Shown here piece after piece: positions 54,336-64,000 of a stretch of DNA of 64,000 bases. This stretch comes from Paracoccus methylovorus (GTDB lineage: Bacteria; Pseudomonadota; Alphaproteobacteria; Rhodobacterales; Rhodobacteraceae), in assembly GCF_016919705.1 (NCBI RefSeq), contig NZ_CP070368.1, positions 868,001-932,000 on the forward strand, read 5' to 3'. The translations under genes were made by a program, and so were the position numbers. Within the stretch, counting starts at the first letter, position 1. Every line of letters begins with the position of its first letter. The notes beneath the pieces are model-generated. The model saw only the letters and a list, made by a program, of their open reading frames with translations. It made no database searches and was not told where the DNA came from.

Positions 54336-55213
54336 CAAATATCCCCCGCTGGCTTGCCGTCGCCCCCGCGGCCGGCCTCGGCGCCCAGGCCGGGTTGGGC
54401 CCCGTGACTTTCGCCAAAGGCAGCTTCCTCGGCGACTTCGGCGGCGACCTTGTTCTTCAGGCCGGTGCCCAGATAGGCCTCGATCACCGCTTCGTTTTTC
54501 ATGATGCTGTCGGCCGAGCCTTGAGCCAGCACCTTGCCCGCCGCCATGACGATCACGGGATCGCAAAGCCGGCCTATGAAATCCATGTCATGTTCAATGA
54601 CGCAGAAGGTATAGCCGCGTTCCTTGTTCAACCGCACGATGGCATCGCCGATCGTGCCCAGCAGCGTGCGGTTCACCCCGGCGCCCACCTCGTCCAGAAA
54701 CACGATCCTGGCATCGACCATCATCGTGCGACCCAGTTCCAGCAGCTTTTTCTGCCCGCCGGAAAGGTTGCCGGCCTTTTCATGGGTGAGATGGGAAATG
54801 GTCAGAAACTCAAGAACTTCGTCGGCTTTCTTGCGAAGTTCGCGTTCTTCCTGGCGAATGCGGCCGCGGCGAAGCCATGTGTTGAGCAGCGTTTCACCGC
54901 ATTGCCCGCCGGGAACCATCATCAGGTTCTCGCGCACGGTCATCGAGGAAAACTCATGCGCCAGCTGGAAGGTGCGCAAGAGCCCTTTGTGAAACAGCTC
55001 ATGCGGGGGCAGGCCGGTGATATCCTCGCCCGCCATGGTGACGCGCCCGGCCGTTGGCTTCAAAACCCCTGCGATCACGTTGAAAAGGGTTGATTTTCCG
55101 GCGCCATTCGGGCCGATCAATCCGGTTATCGAGCCCTGCTCGATCGTCAGACTTGCGCCATCGACGGCGCAGAAGCCTCCGAAATGCTTGTGCAGGTCGT
55201 GGACCTGGATCAT
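54335..55213 (-). CDS. livG: Branched-chain amino-acid type ABC ATPase LivG
   Basis: 292 residues from the ATG at 55213, preceded by GGGGAG; an ATG at 55234 would add seven residues. Walker A GPNGAGKSTLFNVIAGVL near 35, the LivG-specific GLLRTFQLAHEFSSMTVREN, LSGGQKKLLELGRTMM and FLDEVGAGVNRTL (a DE-V variant of the usual DEP in Walker B). The tail beyond about 265 is acidic and not conserved. It acts with LivF. Confidence 0.92.
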   Translation of the reverse strand: MIQVHDLHKHFGGFCAVDGASLTIEQGSITGLIGPNGAGKSTLFNVIAGVLKPTAGRVTMAGEDITGLPPHELFHKGLLRTFQLAHEFSSMTVRENLMMVPGGQCGETLLNTWLRRGRIRQEERELRKKADEVLEFLTISHLTHEKAGNLSGGQKKLLELGRTMMVDARIVFLDEVGAGVNRTLLGTIGDAIVRLNKERGYTFCVIEHDMDFIGRLCDPVIVMAAGKVLAQGSADSIMKNEAVIEAYLGTGLKNKVAAEVAEEAAFGESHGAQPGLGAEAGRGGDGKPAGDI

Positions 55214-55274
55214 CGCGCTCCCCACCTCATGCATTGCATGAAGAATTTTCCCTACGGAATTGTTTTTTATTATG

Positions 55275-55302
55275 AAAAGGGCCCGGAAATCCGGACCCTT
55301 TT
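55275..55302 (-). terminator. Hairpin between the binding-protein gene and livG
   Basis: AAAAGGGcCCGG pairs with CCGGaCCCTTTT around AAAT, 16 bases after the binding-protein stop on its strand, with T's in the 3' arm. It likely ends most transcripts, so the binding protein is made in excess over the membrane parts, as is usual for such operons. Confidence 0.75.
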
Positions 55303-55317
55303 CCCGATGCGCATAGC

Positions 55318-56502
55318 TTAGCGGAAGCCTACCACGTTAAGCTTGCCGCCCTTGAAGTCGACTTCGCGATAGACGCCGGCGCTTTCGCCGGGTTCGATCA
55401 GCTCGACCGAGGTCGCGCCGACATAATCGACGTCCTGACCGGCGGCCAACAGTTCCAGCGCCTTGGCCAATTCGCCCGGATAGATTTTCTCGCCCGGCTC
55501 ATTGGCGACTTCCATCACCTTGTCCTTGTAGACTTTGGGGTCCGAGGATTTGGCGGCCTGCATGGCCAGCAACATCAGCGCGCTTGCATCATAGGATTCG
55601 CCCGCATAGGCCGAAGTGCCATCGAAACCGGCCTCTTTGGCCAGCGTGTCGAACTTGTCATGTCCTTCGCCTTCGGCCGAGGGGTTCTGGCCGAACGAGG
55701 TTTCCAACTGCGCGCCGAATTTTTCGGCCAGCACGTTGTTCACCATGCCGTCGGGCAACACGAAGGTTTCAAAGGCGCCGGTGTCCAGCGAGCCCTGGAT
55801 GATGCCCGAGCCGCCCTGATCGGCATAGCCTGCCACCACCAGTGCCTCGCCCCCGGCGGCGGCCAGCGCGGCGACCTCGGCCGAATAGTCGGCCTTACCG
55901 TCGTCATGGGCCGAAACCACGGTCACGGTGCCGCCCTTGGCCTTGTAGGCGTCGGCAAAGCTGTCGGCCAGACCCTTGCCGTAGTCGTTGTTGGTATAGG
56001 TGACGGCGACGCTGTTGATGCCGCGCTCCAGCACGATATCGGCCATGACGTCGCCTTGGCGCGCGTCGGAGGGCGAGGTGCGGAAGAAGAAGCCTTTGTC
56101 GTCGATCGTCGAAAGTGCGGGCGAAGTGGCCGAGGGCGAGATCATCACCACGCCTTGCGGCACGCCGACCTGTTCGAGCGAGGCGATGGTTTCGCCCGAG
56201 CACATGCCGCCCATGACGCCCTTGACGCCCTCGGCGGTGACAAGACGGGTGACGGCGGCGACCGAGGCGGCCGCGTCGATGCAGGTGTTGTCAGCCACAA
56301 CCGGCGTCACGGTCGAACCGTCCAGCAGCTTGCCGCTGTCCGAGACCTCCTTCATTGCCAGTTCCGCGCCTTTTTGCATAGCGGGCGAGATCGATTCCAA
56401 CGGGCCGGTGAGGCCCAGTGAAATACCCATCTTGATTTCCTCGGCACCGGCTGCACCGGCAAGCAAGGCCCCGGCGGCACTGGCCAGAAGAAGCTTTTTC
56501 AT
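55318..56502 (-). CDS. livK: Branched-chain amino-acid type substrate-binding protein (LivK-like)
   Basis: 394 residues with signal peptide MKKLLLASAAGALLAGAAGA. The mature part is a family 6 periplasmic binding protein (Peripla_BP_6): EIKMGISLGLTGPLESISPA, KGVMGGMCSGETIASLEQ, VVMISPSATSPALSTID and VAVTYTNNDYGKGLADSFA. It delivers ligand to LivHMGF. The real ligand (amino acid, amide or other) cannot be read from sequence. AGGGAGACGACT precedes the ATG. Confidence 0.9.
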   Translation of the reverse strand: MKKLLLASAAGALLAGAAGAEEIKMGISLGLTGPLESISPAMQKGAELAMKEVSDSGKLLDGSTVTPVVADNTCIDAAASVAAVTRLVTAEGVKGVMGGMCSGETIASLEQVGVPQGVVMISPSATSPALSTIDDKGFFFRTSPSDARQGDVMADIVLERGINSVAVTYTNNDYGKGLADSFADAYKAKGGTVTVVSAHDDGKADYSAEVAALAAAGGEALVVAGYADQGGSGIIQGSLDTGAFETFVLPDGMVNNVLAEKFGAQLETSFGQNPSAEGEGHDKFDTLAKEAGFDGTSAYAGESYDASALMLLAMQAAKSSDPKVYKDKVMEVANEPGEKIYPGELAKALELLAAGQDVDYVGATSVELIEPGESAGVYREVDFKGGKLNVVGFR

Positions 56503-56623
56503 AGTCGTCTCCCTGAGTGGAACATTGTCCTGTCTGACAGGTTATAAGCGCGCGATTAAAAAGAAAAGCATGTTGGCAAGCCGACGATGGGGCGGATTTG
56601 CCCATGCCGTAGCGGAAGATGCC

Positions 56624-57637
56624 TTAATCGGCGCCCGCCGCGCCGCGTTCCCGATAGGGGGTGCAACCATAGGTCGTGCGATAGCATTTCGAGAAATGCG
56701 CGGCCGAGGCAAAGCCGCAGGCCAGCCCGATCTCCATCACGCTCATCCCGGTTTGAAGCAGCAGGTGACGGGCCCGTTCCAGCCGCAGTTCCATATAGTA
56801 TCGCTTGGGCGACCGGCCCAGATAGCGGGCGAAAAGCCTTTCGAGCTGGCGCGGCGACAGTCCCGCCTCGGAGGCAAGCCGCGCCGGGCTGACCGGATCC
56901 TCGATATTGCCCTCCATCCGGGCCAGAACCTGCGCCAGCCGGGGATGGCGTGTTCCCATCCGGGTCGGGCTGGACAGGCGCTGCTGGTCCTCTTCTGAAC
57001 GGATCGAGGTGTGAATCAGTTGATCGGCCACGCGACTGGCCAGTTCGGTGCTGTGATCGCGGGCGATCTGGCGCAGCATCAGGTCGATGGCGGCGGTGCC
57101 TCCGGCGGCGGTCAGACGATTGCCGTCTTCGACAAAGACCGTGCGGATCAAGGTCACGTCGGGGAATTTCTCGGCAAAGCCGTCCTGATTTTCCCAATGG
57201 ATGGTGGCGCGGCGTCCGTCCAGCAGCCCCGCCTCGGCCAGCACCCATGCGCCGGTGCAAAGCGCGCCCATTCGTGTGCCACGCCGCGCCTCGCGTCTAA
57301 GCCAAGCCAGCACCGGCCGCGTCGCAGCGCGCGGGACATCCAGGCCGCCGCAGATCAGCACCGTATCGTCGCGCCGGGTGTCCGAAAGCGGCCCGTCCAG
57401 CAGAATGCGGGCACCGTTCGAACAAACGGCGCATTCACCCTGCGGACCCAACAACTGCCATTGGTAGAGCTCTCGCCCCGCCAGCCGGTTGGCCAGTCGC
57501 AAGGGCTCGATCGCGGCGGCAAAGGAAACCATCGTGAAACGATCCAGCAATACAAAGACATAGCGCCGCACGGGTGCCGGGGCAGGGGCCGGAATCGGCC
57601 CCGGAACGACGGGGGCTGCTGGATCAAGTTCTGGCAT
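56624..57637 (-). CDS. GlxA-family AraC-type transcriptional regulator
   Basis: 337 residues. The N-terminal part (about 25-190) is a DJ-1/PfpI-like domain ([47 protein letters not shown]). The C-terminal part (about 235-330) is an AraC domain ([40 protein letters not shown]). Relatives control choline, carnitine or arginine catabolism. Ligand unknown. It lies upstream of livK on the same strand (121 bp gap) and divergent from the DAHP synthase gene, so control of the liv genes is possible. Confidence 0.9.
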   Translation of the reverse strand: MPELDPAAPVVPGPIPAPAPAPVRRYVFVLLDRFTMVSFAAAIEPLRLANRLAGRELYQWQLLGPQGECAVCSNGARILLDGPLSDTRRDDTVLICGGLDVPRAATRPVLAWLRREARRGTRMGALCTGAWVLAEAGLLDGRRATIHWENQDGFAEKFPDVTLIRTVFVEDGNRLTAAGGTAAIDLMLRQIARDHSTELASRVADQLIHTSIRSEEDQQRLSSPTRMGTRHPRLAQVLARMEGNIEDPVSPARLASEAGLSPRQLERLFARYLGRSPKRYYMELRLERARHLLLQTGMSVMEIGLACGFASAAHFSKCYRTTYGCTPYRERGAAGAD

Positions 57638-57755
57638 GTCTGTCGCGCGTCTGAAATCACTGGCAGATCAGCAGGCAATCGCAAGGCGCGCAAGGCTTTT
57701 CCTTTGGCCCTGCAACCTCTATATGGCAGGCACTGTTAGCATGAAGGATAGGATC

Positions 57756-59165
57756 ATGGCACCGACGAATTCCAGTTTCGCGACCCCGGCACAGGCATGG
57801 GACAAGCGTGGCTGGCGCGCCTATCCGCGCGTCCAGATGCCTGACTATCCCGACCAGAATGCTGTCGCCGCCGTCGAGGCGCAACTGGCCAAGTTCCCGC
57901 CGCTGGTTTTTGCCGGCGAGGCGCGCCGTCTGAAAGCCTCGCTGGGCGAGGTCGCTTCCGGTCGTGCCTTCCTGTTGCAAGGCGGTGACTGCGCTGAAAG
58001 TTTCTCGGAATTCTCGGCCGACAACATCCGCGACACGTTCAAGGTCATGCTGCAAATGGCCGTCGTACTGACCTGGGGCGCGCAGCTTCCGGTGGTCAAG
58101 GTCGGCCGCATGGCGGGTCAGTTCGCCAAGCCGCGCTCTACCTCGACGGAAAAGGTCGGCGATCAGGAGCTGCCCAGCTATCGCGGCGACATCATCAACG
58201 GCTTCGACTTCACCCCGCAGGCGCGCATTCCCGATCCGCAGCGCATGCTCGCTGCCTATACGCAGGCCTCGGCTTCGCTCAATCTGTTGCGCGCATTTTC
58301 GACGGGGGGCTATGCCGACATCCACCGGGTGCAAAGCTGGATCAGCGATTTCACCGGCGGTGAAGAAGCCGCGCGCTACCGCGACATCGCCGAGCGCATC
58401 AGCGATGCGATGGCGTTTATGGCGGCGGCCGGCGTGACCTCGGAAACCGCGCATGATCTTGGCAAGGTGGATTTCTACACCAGCCACGAGGCGCTGCTTC
58501 TGGAATATGAAGAGGCGCTGGCGCGGATCGATTCGACCACCGGCCTGCCGGTCGCGGGCTCGGGCCACATGATCTGGATCGGCGACCGCACGCGTCAGGT
58601 CGATGGTGCCCATGTCGAGTTCTGCCGCGGGGTGCAAAACCCGATCGGGCTGAAATGCGGTCCCTCGATCAGCGACAGCGATCTGAAGACGCTGATCGCC
58701 AAGCTGAACCCCGAGAACGAACCGGGCCGGCTGACGCTGATCGCCCGCTTTGGGGCTGGCACGGTGGGTGAAAACCTGCCGCGCCTGATCAAGGCGGTGC
58801 AGGAAGAGGGGGCGCATGTCGTCTGGTCTTGCGATCCGATGCACGGCAACACGATCAAATCGGCCTCGGGCTACAAAACCCGGCCCTTCGATTCGGTGCT
58901 GCGTGAGGTGCGCGAATTCTTTGCCATCCACCGCGCCGAGGGCACCATTCCGGGCGGCGTGCATTTCGAGATGACCGGCCAGGACGTGACCGAATGCATC
59001 GGTGGTGTTCGTGCCGTCACCGACGAAGACCTGTCGAGCCGCTATCACACCGCCTGCGACCCAAGGCTTAACGCCAGCCAGTCGCTGGAGCTGGCCTTCC
59101 TCGTGGCCGAGGAACTGCGCAACCGCCGTATCAATGGCGCGACCAAGCAGGCCAAGGCAAGCTGA
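57756..59165 (+). CDS. aroG: Class II 3-deoxy-7-phosphoheptulonate (DAHP) synthase
   Basis: 469 residues from the ATG at 57756 (AAGGATAGG upstream); earlier ATGs at 57741 and 57636 lack such a site. Class II blocks: [33 protein letters not shown] (metal Cys), [30 protein letters not shown] and [20 protein letters not shown]. It joins PEP and erythrose 4-phosphate, the first step of aromatic synthesis. Monocistronic, ended by the terminator at 59186. Confidence 0.94.
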   Translation: MAPTNSSFATPAQAWDKRGWRAYPRVQMPDYPDQNAVAAVEAQLAKFPPLVFAGEARRLKASLGEVASGRAFLLQGGDCAESFSEFSADNIRDTFKVMLQMAVVLTWGAQLPVVKVGRMAGQFAKPRSTSTEKVGDQELPSYRGDIINGFDFTPQARIPDPQRMLAAYTQASASLNLLRAFSTGGYADIHRVQSWISDFTGGEEAARYRDIAERISDAMAFMAAAGVTSETAHDLGKVDFYTSHEALLLEYEEALARIDSTTGLPVAGSGHMIWIGDRTRQVDGAHVEFCRGVQNPIGLKCGPSISDSDLKTLIAKLNPENEPGRLTLIARFGAGTVGENLPRLIKAVQEEGAHVVWSCDPMHGNTIKSASGYKTRPFDSVLREVREFFAIHRAEGTIPGGVHFEMTGQDVTECIGGVRAVTDEDLSSRYHTACDPRLNASQSLELAFLVAEELRNRRINGATKQAKAS

Positions 59166-59185
59166 CGCCGGCCGGATAGGAAACC

Positions 59186-59223
59186 AAAAAGGGGCGGCGG
59201 GCTTTGACCTGACCGCCCTTTTT
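59186..59223 (+). terminator. Rho-independent terminator of the DAHP synthase gene
   Basis: AAAAAGGGGCGG pairs with CCGCCCTTTTT around a 15-base loop and ends in a T run, 21 bases after the stop codon. The A/T arms would let it work from the other strand too, for the PAS protein gene ending at 59272. Confidence 0.85.
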
Positions 59224-59271
59224 CATGCCGCATAGGCCTTGGGTGGCACGGCCTGCACAACCCGTGCAGAG

Positions 59272-60048
59272 TTACTGGAGCTCGCCGGGCGGCTTTGAAG
59301 GCGGATCGTTGCTTACGACACGAAAGCGGGCGCGGCGCTCGGCCGGGCTGGCGTCCTGGGGCAAAGGGGCAATTGGCTTGGGCGGCGGTGCGCTTTTCCA
59401 CCGCATTGGCGTCTCGGCAAACCCCGGCGGCGAGGGCGATGGCTCGACCACCTTGGCTCCGGGAATGACCGGGAATTCGATATCCGACAGCAGATCGAAA
59501 CGGCGCGGGCTTTCGCCGACCTGCCCCTGTACGACCAGACAGCCAAGTGCCCGCGTCACATCCCCCAGATCCGAACGCAGCGGCAACAGCAGCATCCGGC
59601 CGTCCAGCGCCGGGCGACCATAGCTGGCGGGCGAACCCAGCACGATCTCGGCGATCTGCGGGGCGAAGAACACGCTTTCCAGCACATCGGACAGCCGTCC
59701 TCGCGAACTGGTGTTCAGAAAGGCGCAAAGCGGCATGCCTCGCACCTCCATTCCCATCAGGTCGATAAGATGGCGTCCGGCCAGTCGAAAACGGGCCGCC
59801 CCCGGGGCGATGCGCTCAAGGATAAAGGCATAGTCAAGCGCCCTGCGGATTCCTCGCGGCGCGACATCGGCGCGGTTGGGAATGGCGCGGCCTTGACGCA
59901 GCCCCTCCCAATAACCGCGCAATTCGCCCAGGATGCGGTCCATCTGCACGGGTTCGTAATCGGCAAGGCGCAACAGTTTGCCGGGCCGGTCCTGCGTCGC
60001 ATCGGGGCTTAGCATGGCCCCTCTGTCCTGTCCGTCGTCGTTAGACAT
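59272..60048 (-). CDS. PAS-domain protein (PAS_5 type)
   Basis: 258 residues. About 40-170 match the PAS_5 family of alphaproteobacteria (YWEGLRQGRAIPNRADVAPR, ALDYAFILERIAPGAARFRL, AGRHLIDLMGMEVRGMPLCA). The rest is proline-rich and probably disordered. No output domain is present, so its role, perhaps in sensing or flagellar/cell-cycle signalling, is open. It is divergent from gmk. Confidence 0.82.
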   Translation of the reverse strand: MSNDDGQDRGAMLSPDATQDRPGKLLRLADYEPVQMDRILGELRGYWEGLRQGRAIPNRADVAPRGIRRALDYAFILERIAPGAARFRLAGRHLIDLMGMEVRGMPLCAFLNTSSRGRLSDVLESVFFAPQIAEIVLGSPASYGRPALDGRMLLLPLRSDLGDVTRALGCLVVQGQVGESPRRFDLLSDIEFPVIPGAKVVEPSPSPPGFAETPMRWKSAPPPKPIAPLPQDASPAERRARFRVVSNDPPSKPPGELQ

Positions 60049-60231
60049 CTGCCCTCGACCTTACAGTTACTCGTAAAACAATTTACCTGATCGGGATCTA
60101 GACCTTTCCATTCCGGCTGCCGAGCAATTTCTTTCCAGATGGTTAAAAACCGAAGCCTTGCCGGCGCAGGGCTTGACCCTGCTGGCGGGCAGGGCCATTC
60201 AGGCGGCGCTGAACGGCTGGGGACAAGGCGG

Positions 60232-60870
60232 ATGGAGATGGAGCGCAGCGGACTTCTGGTGATCCTGTCCTCGCCCTCGGGGGCGGGAAAATCGACGCTG
60301 GCGCGGCGGCTGATGGACTGGGACCCGCAGTTGCGGTTTTCGGTCTCGGCGACCACCCGCAAGCCGCGTCCTGGCGAGGTTGAGGGCGAGCATTACTATT
60401 TCCGCACTTCTGAACAATTCCGCACCATGGTGGCCGAGGGCGAGATGCTGGAACATGCCGAGGTCTTCGGCAATTTCTATGGCACCCCCCGCGGCCCGGT
60501 GGAGGAGGCGATGCGCGCCGGTCGCGACACGCTTTTCGACGTGGACTGGCAGGGCGGGCAGCAGATCCGCGCATCGAGCCTTGGCGGGCATGTCATCTCG
60601 ATCTTCGTGCTGCCGCCCAGTCTGGCCGAGCTGGAGCGCCGGCTGATCGCACGCCAGCAGGATGCGCCAGAGGTCATCGCGGGCCGCATGCGCAAAAGCC
60701 GTGACGAGATCAGCCACTGGGCGGAATACGATTATGTCATCGTCAACGACGATCTGGACCGCAGTGCCGAGGCGCTGAAGACCATCTTGCGGGCCGAGCG
60801 GATGCGCCGCGCCCGGCAGGTGGGCCTTGGCCCCTTCGTCCGCGCCCTTATGGAGGAGGAAAGCGCATGA
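60232..60870 (+). CDS. gmk: Guanylate kinase
   Basis: 212 residues from the ATG at 60232 (ACAAGG upstream; ATG 60238 is also possible). P-loop [11 protein letters not shown] near 11-21, [20 protein letters not shown] (GMP binding), [13 protein letters not shown] and the lid region [20 protein letters not shown]. It phosphorylates GMP to GDP. It overlaps the next gene by four bases; the order gmk / carbonic anhydrase-like / histidine kinase appears to be one operon. Confidence 0.96.
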   Translation: MEMERSGLLVILSSPSGAGKSTLARRLMDWDPQLRFSVSATTRKPRPGEVEGEHYYFRTSEQFRTMVAEGEMLEHAEVFGNFYGTPRGPVEEAMRAGRDTLFDVDWQGGQQIRASSLGGHVISIFVLPPSLAELERRLIARQQDAPEVIAGRMRKSRDEISHWAEYDYVIVNDDLDRSAEALKTILRAERMRRARQVGLGPFVRALMEEESA

Positions 60871-61394
60871 TCTGGGAACTGGACGGCATAGCGCCGCAAA
60901 TCGCCGATGATGCCTGGGTGGCACCGGACGCGCGGCTGATGGGCAATATCGTGCTGGAACCGGGCGCAAGCGTCTGGTTCGGCGCCGTGTTGCGCGGCGA
61001 TAACGAAGAGATCCGCGTCGGCCGGAACTCGAACGTGCAGGACCTGACGGTTTGCCATACCGATATCGGCTTTCCGCTGACCATCGGGGCGAATTGCACC
61101 ATCGGCCACCGGGCCATCCTGCACGGCTGCACCATCGAGGACGGCGTGCTGATCGGCATGGGCGCGATCATCTTGAACGGGGCAAGGATCGGTGCCGGCT
61201 CGCTGATCGGTGCCGGGGCGTTGATCGCCGAGAACAAGGTGATCCCGCCCGGCTCGCTGGTGATGGGGGCGCCGGGCAAGGTCGTGCGCGAACTGGACGA
61301 GGCGGCGCGCGATGCGCTGCTGAAATCGGCCGAAGGCTATAACCGCAACGCTGCCCGCTTTCGTCACGGGCTGGCGCAGGTCGCACCGGGATGA
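60867..61394 (+). CDS. Gamma-carbonic anhydrase family protein
   Basis: 175 residues built of hexapeptide repeats (left-handed beta helix): [60 protein letters not shown]. Candidate zinc His residues are in VCHTD, GHRAIL and LHGC. This is the YrdA/PaaY-like branch; zinc binding is likely, carbonic anhydrase activity is often weak or absent in this branch. Confidence 0.9.
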   Translation: MIWELDGIAPQIADDAWVAPDARLMGNIVLEPGASVWFGAVLRGDNEEIRVGRNSNVQDLTVCHTDIGFPLTIGANCTIGHRAILHGCTIEDGVLIGMGAIILNGARIGAGSLIGAGALIAENKVIPPGSLVMGAPGKVVRELDEAARDALLKSAEGYNRNAARFRHGLAQVAPG

Positions 61395-62443
61395 TCGAGG
61401 CGCGGCTGCATGCGCTGCTGCGCGGCGTGCCTTCGCCCATGCTGGTCGTGGACCCATACGCCCGCATCATCGGCGCCAACGAGGCGGCCGAGGCGCTTTT
61501 GGGGGCGGTGCTGAGCGGGCGGCCCTTTGTCACCGTGCTGCGCCACCCCGAGGTCAATGCCGCATTGGATGCGGTCATTGCCGGTCAGGAACGCGCGCTG
61601 CTGAATGTCACGCTGGGTGCGATCGACAGGCGGGTGCTCTGCGAGGTTACGGTGACCGCGTTACAGGCGCCGGGACTGACCGGGGCTGCGGTTGTGATCG
61701 AAGATCGCTCGCGCGATGAAGAGACCGAGCAGATGCGCCGCGACTTCGTTGCCAACGTCAGTCACGAATTGCGCACACCGCTGACCGCCCTGATGGGCTT
61801 TATCGAGACGCTGCGCGGCCCGGCGCGCAACGATGCCGCCGCCCGCGACCGCTTCCTCGACATCATGGAACGCGAGGCGGGGCGGATGAACCGGTTGGTT
61901 GCCGATCTTTTGTCGCTGAGCCGGGTCGAGCAGGACGAGCGCCGCCGTCCGGCGCAGAGGCTGGATCTGGCGGGGCTGCTGCGCGGGGTGGTGGCGACGC
62001 TGACCCCCGCCGCTGCCGCGGCCGGGGTGCGGTTGGATCTGCAGATCGCCGATGGAAAGGTGCCGGTCCCCGGCGACGCCGACCAATTGGTGCAGGTGTT
62101 TCACAACCTGATCGAGAATGCGGTGAAATATGGCGCTTCGGGCGGTGTGGCGACAGTGACGCTGGAGCGGCTGGCATATGAGCCGGTGCTGCGCGGCCCG
62201 GCCTGGTCGGTCGTCGTCGCGGATCAGGGTGAGGGGATCGAGCAGCAGCACCTGCCGCGCCTGACCGAGCGGTTCTATCGCGTCGATACCCACCGCTCAC
62301 GCGAGAAGGGCGGCACCGGATTGGGTTTGGCCATCGTCAAGCATATCGTGAACCGCCATCGCGGTCGGCTGCGCATCGAAAGCGAGCGCGGGCAGGGCAG
62401 CCGGTTTACGGTGATCCTGCCGGAACAAGTCGGCCGCATCTGA
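61391..62443 (+). CDS. phoR: Sensor histidine kinase, PhoR-like, without membrane anchor
   Basis: 350 residues. A PAS domain (about 10-100, SPMLVVDPYARIIGANEAAE), HisKA with the phospho-His in VSHELRTPLTALMGFIETLR near 125, and the HATPase with N-box FHNLIENAVKYG, G1 VADQGEGIEQ and G2 GGTGLGLAIVKHIVNRHRG. The best family fit is PhoR of Rhodobacterales, which senses phosphate status through Pst. No transmembrane segment is present and no phoB or pst gene is adjacent, so the name is moderate. Confidence 0.8.
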   Translation: MIEARLHALLRGVPSPMLVVDPYARIIGANEAAEALLGAVLSGRPFVTVLRHPEVNAALDAVIAGQERALLNVTLGAIDRRVLCEVTVTALQAPGLTGAAVVIEDRSRDEETEQMRRDFVANVSHELRTPLTALMGFIETLRGPARNDAAARDRFLDIMEREAGRMNRLVADLLSLSRVEQDERRRPAQRLDLAGLLRGVVATLTPAAAAAGVRLDLQIADGKVPVPGDADQLVQVFHNLIENAVKYGASGGVATVTLERLAYEPVLRGPAWSVVVADQGEGIEQQHLPRLTERFYRVDTHRSREKGGTGLGLAIVKHIVNRHRGRLRIESERGQGSRFTVILPEQVGRI

Positions 62444-62470
62444 CAGGCAGGGCTGGTAGGTTGCGAAAGC

Positions 62471-62503
62471 AAAAAAGCCGGGGGCATTGAACCCCCGGCT
62501 TTT
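62471..62503. terminator. Two-way terminator between the kinase gene and purF
   Basis: AAAAAAGCCGGGGG pairs with CCCCCGGCTTTT around CATTGAA. The A and T runs on both sides allow termination from either strand, matching the convergent genes phoR-like and purF. Confidence 0.92.
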
Positions 62504-62538
62504 CTATTTCCGGCTTTGCCGACAGGAATCGGTGCCGA

Positions 62539-64000
62539 TCACTCTGCCGCGTGGCCCGAAACCGGCGCGGGGGTGGTCGCGGATTTCATGCGGAAGCCGC
62601 GCTCAAGCTGATCGAAGGGCGCGACCGGATATTCGCCCGAGAAACAGGCGTCGCAATATTGCGGACAGGAACTGTCGCGACCCCGCGCCTCGCCCACGGC
62701 GCGATAAAGCCCGTCCAGCGTCACGAAGGCCAGAGAATCGACGCCGATCCATTCGCGCATCTCTTCTTCGGACATTTGCGCGGCCAGCAGTTTGTCGCGG
62801 TCAGGCGTATCCACGCCATAGAAACAGGGCCAGGCGGTGGGCGGGCTGGCGATCCGGAAATGCACCTCGGCCGCGCCGGCATCCAGGATCATATCCTTGA
62901 TCTTGCGCGAGGTCGTGCCACGCACCACCGAATCGTCCACCAGAACCACCCGCTTGCCCTTGACCAGTGCGCGGTTGACGTTGAGCTTGAGCCGCACACC
63001 CATATTGCGGATCTGCTCGGTCGGTTCGATGAAGGTCCGGCCCATATACTGGTTGCGGATGATGCCCATGCCAAAGGGAATACCACTTTCGTGGGCATAG
63101 CCGATGGCGGCGGGCGTGCCGGAATCAGGCACCGGACAGACCATATCGGCGTCGACCGGAGCTTCGCGGGCCAGTTCCACCCCGATCTGGCGGCGCGTTT
63201 CATAGACCGAGCGGCCGCCGATAATCGAATCGGGGCGCGAGAAATACACATGCTCAAAGATGCAGAAACGTCCCTTTGACGGGCCGAATGGGCGTGAGCT
63301 TTCGATCTCTCCCTTGGAGATCACCACCATCTCGCCCGGCTCGATCTCGCGCAGGAACTCGGCGCCGATGATGTCGAGTGCGCAGGTTTCGGAAGCCAAG
63401 ACATAACCTTCATCGCCAATGCGGCCCAGAACCAGTGGGCGCACGCCCAGAAGGTCGCGCACGCCGATCAGCTTGGTGCGGGTCATGGCGATGATGCTGA
63501 AGGCGCCTTCGACCCGGCGCAGCGCGTCCTTCATCCGTTCGGGGATGTTGCGCTGGATCGAACGCGCCATCAGGTGGATGATGCATTCGCTGTCCGAACT
63601 GGACTGGAAGATCGAGCCGCGCTCGATCAACTCGCGGCGCAGCGCCATGGCGTTGGTGATGTTGCCGTTATGGGCGATGGCGCAGCCGCCCATGGCAAAC
63701 TCGCCAAAGAAAGGCTGCACGTCGCGGATCGCCGTCGCGGCCTTGGTGCCGGCGGTCGAATAGCGCACATGGCCGATGGCGAGCGACCCCGGCAGGGTCT
63801 CCATCAGGCTTTGCTTGGTGAAGTTGTCGCGCACATAGCCAAAGCGATGGGCGCTGTTGAAACCCTGTTCGGCATCATGGGCGACAATGCCCCCCGCCTC
63901 TTGTCCGCGGTGCTGCAGCGCGTGCAGCCCCAATGCAACGAAATTGGCGGCATCCACGACTCCGATTACGCCGAACACGCCGCATTCTTCATGCAGGCGG
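62539..64000 (-). CDS. purF: Amidophosphoribosyltransferase, N-terminus cut by the window edge
   Basis: 487 residues visible; the frame stays open to the last base. The N-terminal nucleophile is present: HEECGVFGVIGVVDAANFVA with Cys encoded at 63984-63982. The true start must lie just beyond 64000, because PurF is processed to expose this Cys. Glutaminase blocks (LHALQHRGQEAGGIV, GHVRYSTAG) and the PRPP loop VVLVDDSVVRGTTSRKI are intact. First step of purine synthesis. Its GTG at 63978 is inside the Cys region and cannot be the start. Confidence 0.96.
   Translation of the reverse strand, partial: RLHEECGVFGVIGVVDAANFVALGLHALQHRGQEAGGIVAHDAEQGFNSAHRFGYVRDNFTKQSLMETLPGSLAIGHVRYSTAGTKAATAIRDVQPFFGEFAMGGCAIAHNGNITNAMALRRELIERGSIFQSSSDSECIIHLMARSIQRNIPERMKDALRRVEGAFSIIAMTRTKLIGVRDLLGVRPLVLGRIGDEGYVLASETCALDIIGAEFLREIEPGEMVVISKGEIESSRPFGPSKGRFCIFEHVYFSRPDSIIGGRSVYETRRQIGVELAREAPVDADMVCPVPDSGTPAAIGYAHESGIPFGMGIIRNQYMGRTFIEPTEQIRNMGVRLKLNVNRALVKGKRVVLVDDSVVRGTTSRKIKDMILDAGAAEVHFRIASPPTAWPCFYGVDTPDRDKLLAAQMSEEEMREWIGVDSLAFVTLDGLYRAVGEARGRDSSCPQYCDACFSGEYPVAPFDQLERGFRMKSATTPAPVSGHAAE

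Noticed and set aside
63961..63978. GTG at 63978 as the purF start
   Set aside because: It lies after the catalytic Cys codon (63984-63982); the protein must start upstream, beyond the window.

Overview
The window is high-GC chromosomal DNA from an alphaproteobacterium of the order Rhodobacterales, most probably Paracoccus or a close relative. The evidence is a bhcABCD/bhcR beta-hydroxyaspartate cluster in the order known from Paracoccus denitrificans, a YejABEF transporter, PAS_5 and PhoR-like proteins typical of the group, and an intergenic repeat of the CCCCCAGGATATTTGGGC type that I associate with Rhodobacterales. Most genes sit in tight operons with 1-4 bp overlaps. Nothing was searched against databases; all names rest on reading the proteins.

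Layout. 1-13350 is backbone: the 3' end of a c-type cytochrome gene, yejABEF plus a glycosyltransferase, two small genes on the other strand (a periplasmic protein and a J-domain protein), a sulfate ABC operon (cysA-sbp-cysT-cysW), an acetyltransferase and tRNA-Arg(TCT). 13350-27501 is an accessory island next to the tRNA. It holds an integrase remnant, pieces of a surface-polysaccharide locus with a sulfotransferase, two tniQ genes (one truncated, one broken by a frameshift and a stop), a wrecked type I restriction locus, a schlafen/AlbA_2-type gene split by an IS630 element, an IS5 element inside a metallopeptidase gene, and a few intact orphans. I find three copies of a 28-bp end-like repeat (16279-16306, 16310-16337, 27474-27501). 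They suggest two related TniQ-type elements lying head to tail, the second about 11.2 kb long.

27516-45094 is a catabolic supercluster. guaD, xdhABC, a LysR regulator, the cytochrome-linked urate oxidase puuD, uraH, an 8-oxoguanine deaminase and an NCS2 purine permease turn guanine and xanthine toward allantoin. The beta-hydroxyaspartate cycle (bhcABCD with regulator bhcR), which assimilates glyoxylate, directly adjoins the purine permease. Because full allantoin breakdown yields glyoxylate, the two halves are metabolically coherent, although the allantoin-to-glyoxylate enzymes are not in the window.

45277-49365 holds three genes I cannot assign to a known system: a large protein with an HxxHG motif and a downstream Cys (DUF6345-like), a pentapeptide-repeat protein with a C-terminal beta domain, and a convergent SARP/BTAD-TPR regulator. 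From 49554 to the end is housekeeping: purM-purN, a branched-chain amino-acid type ABC transporter (livK-GFHM), a GlxA-type regulator, class II DAHP synthase, a PAS_5 protein, a gmk / gamma-carbonic anhydrase / PhoR-like kinase operon, and purF running off the right edge.
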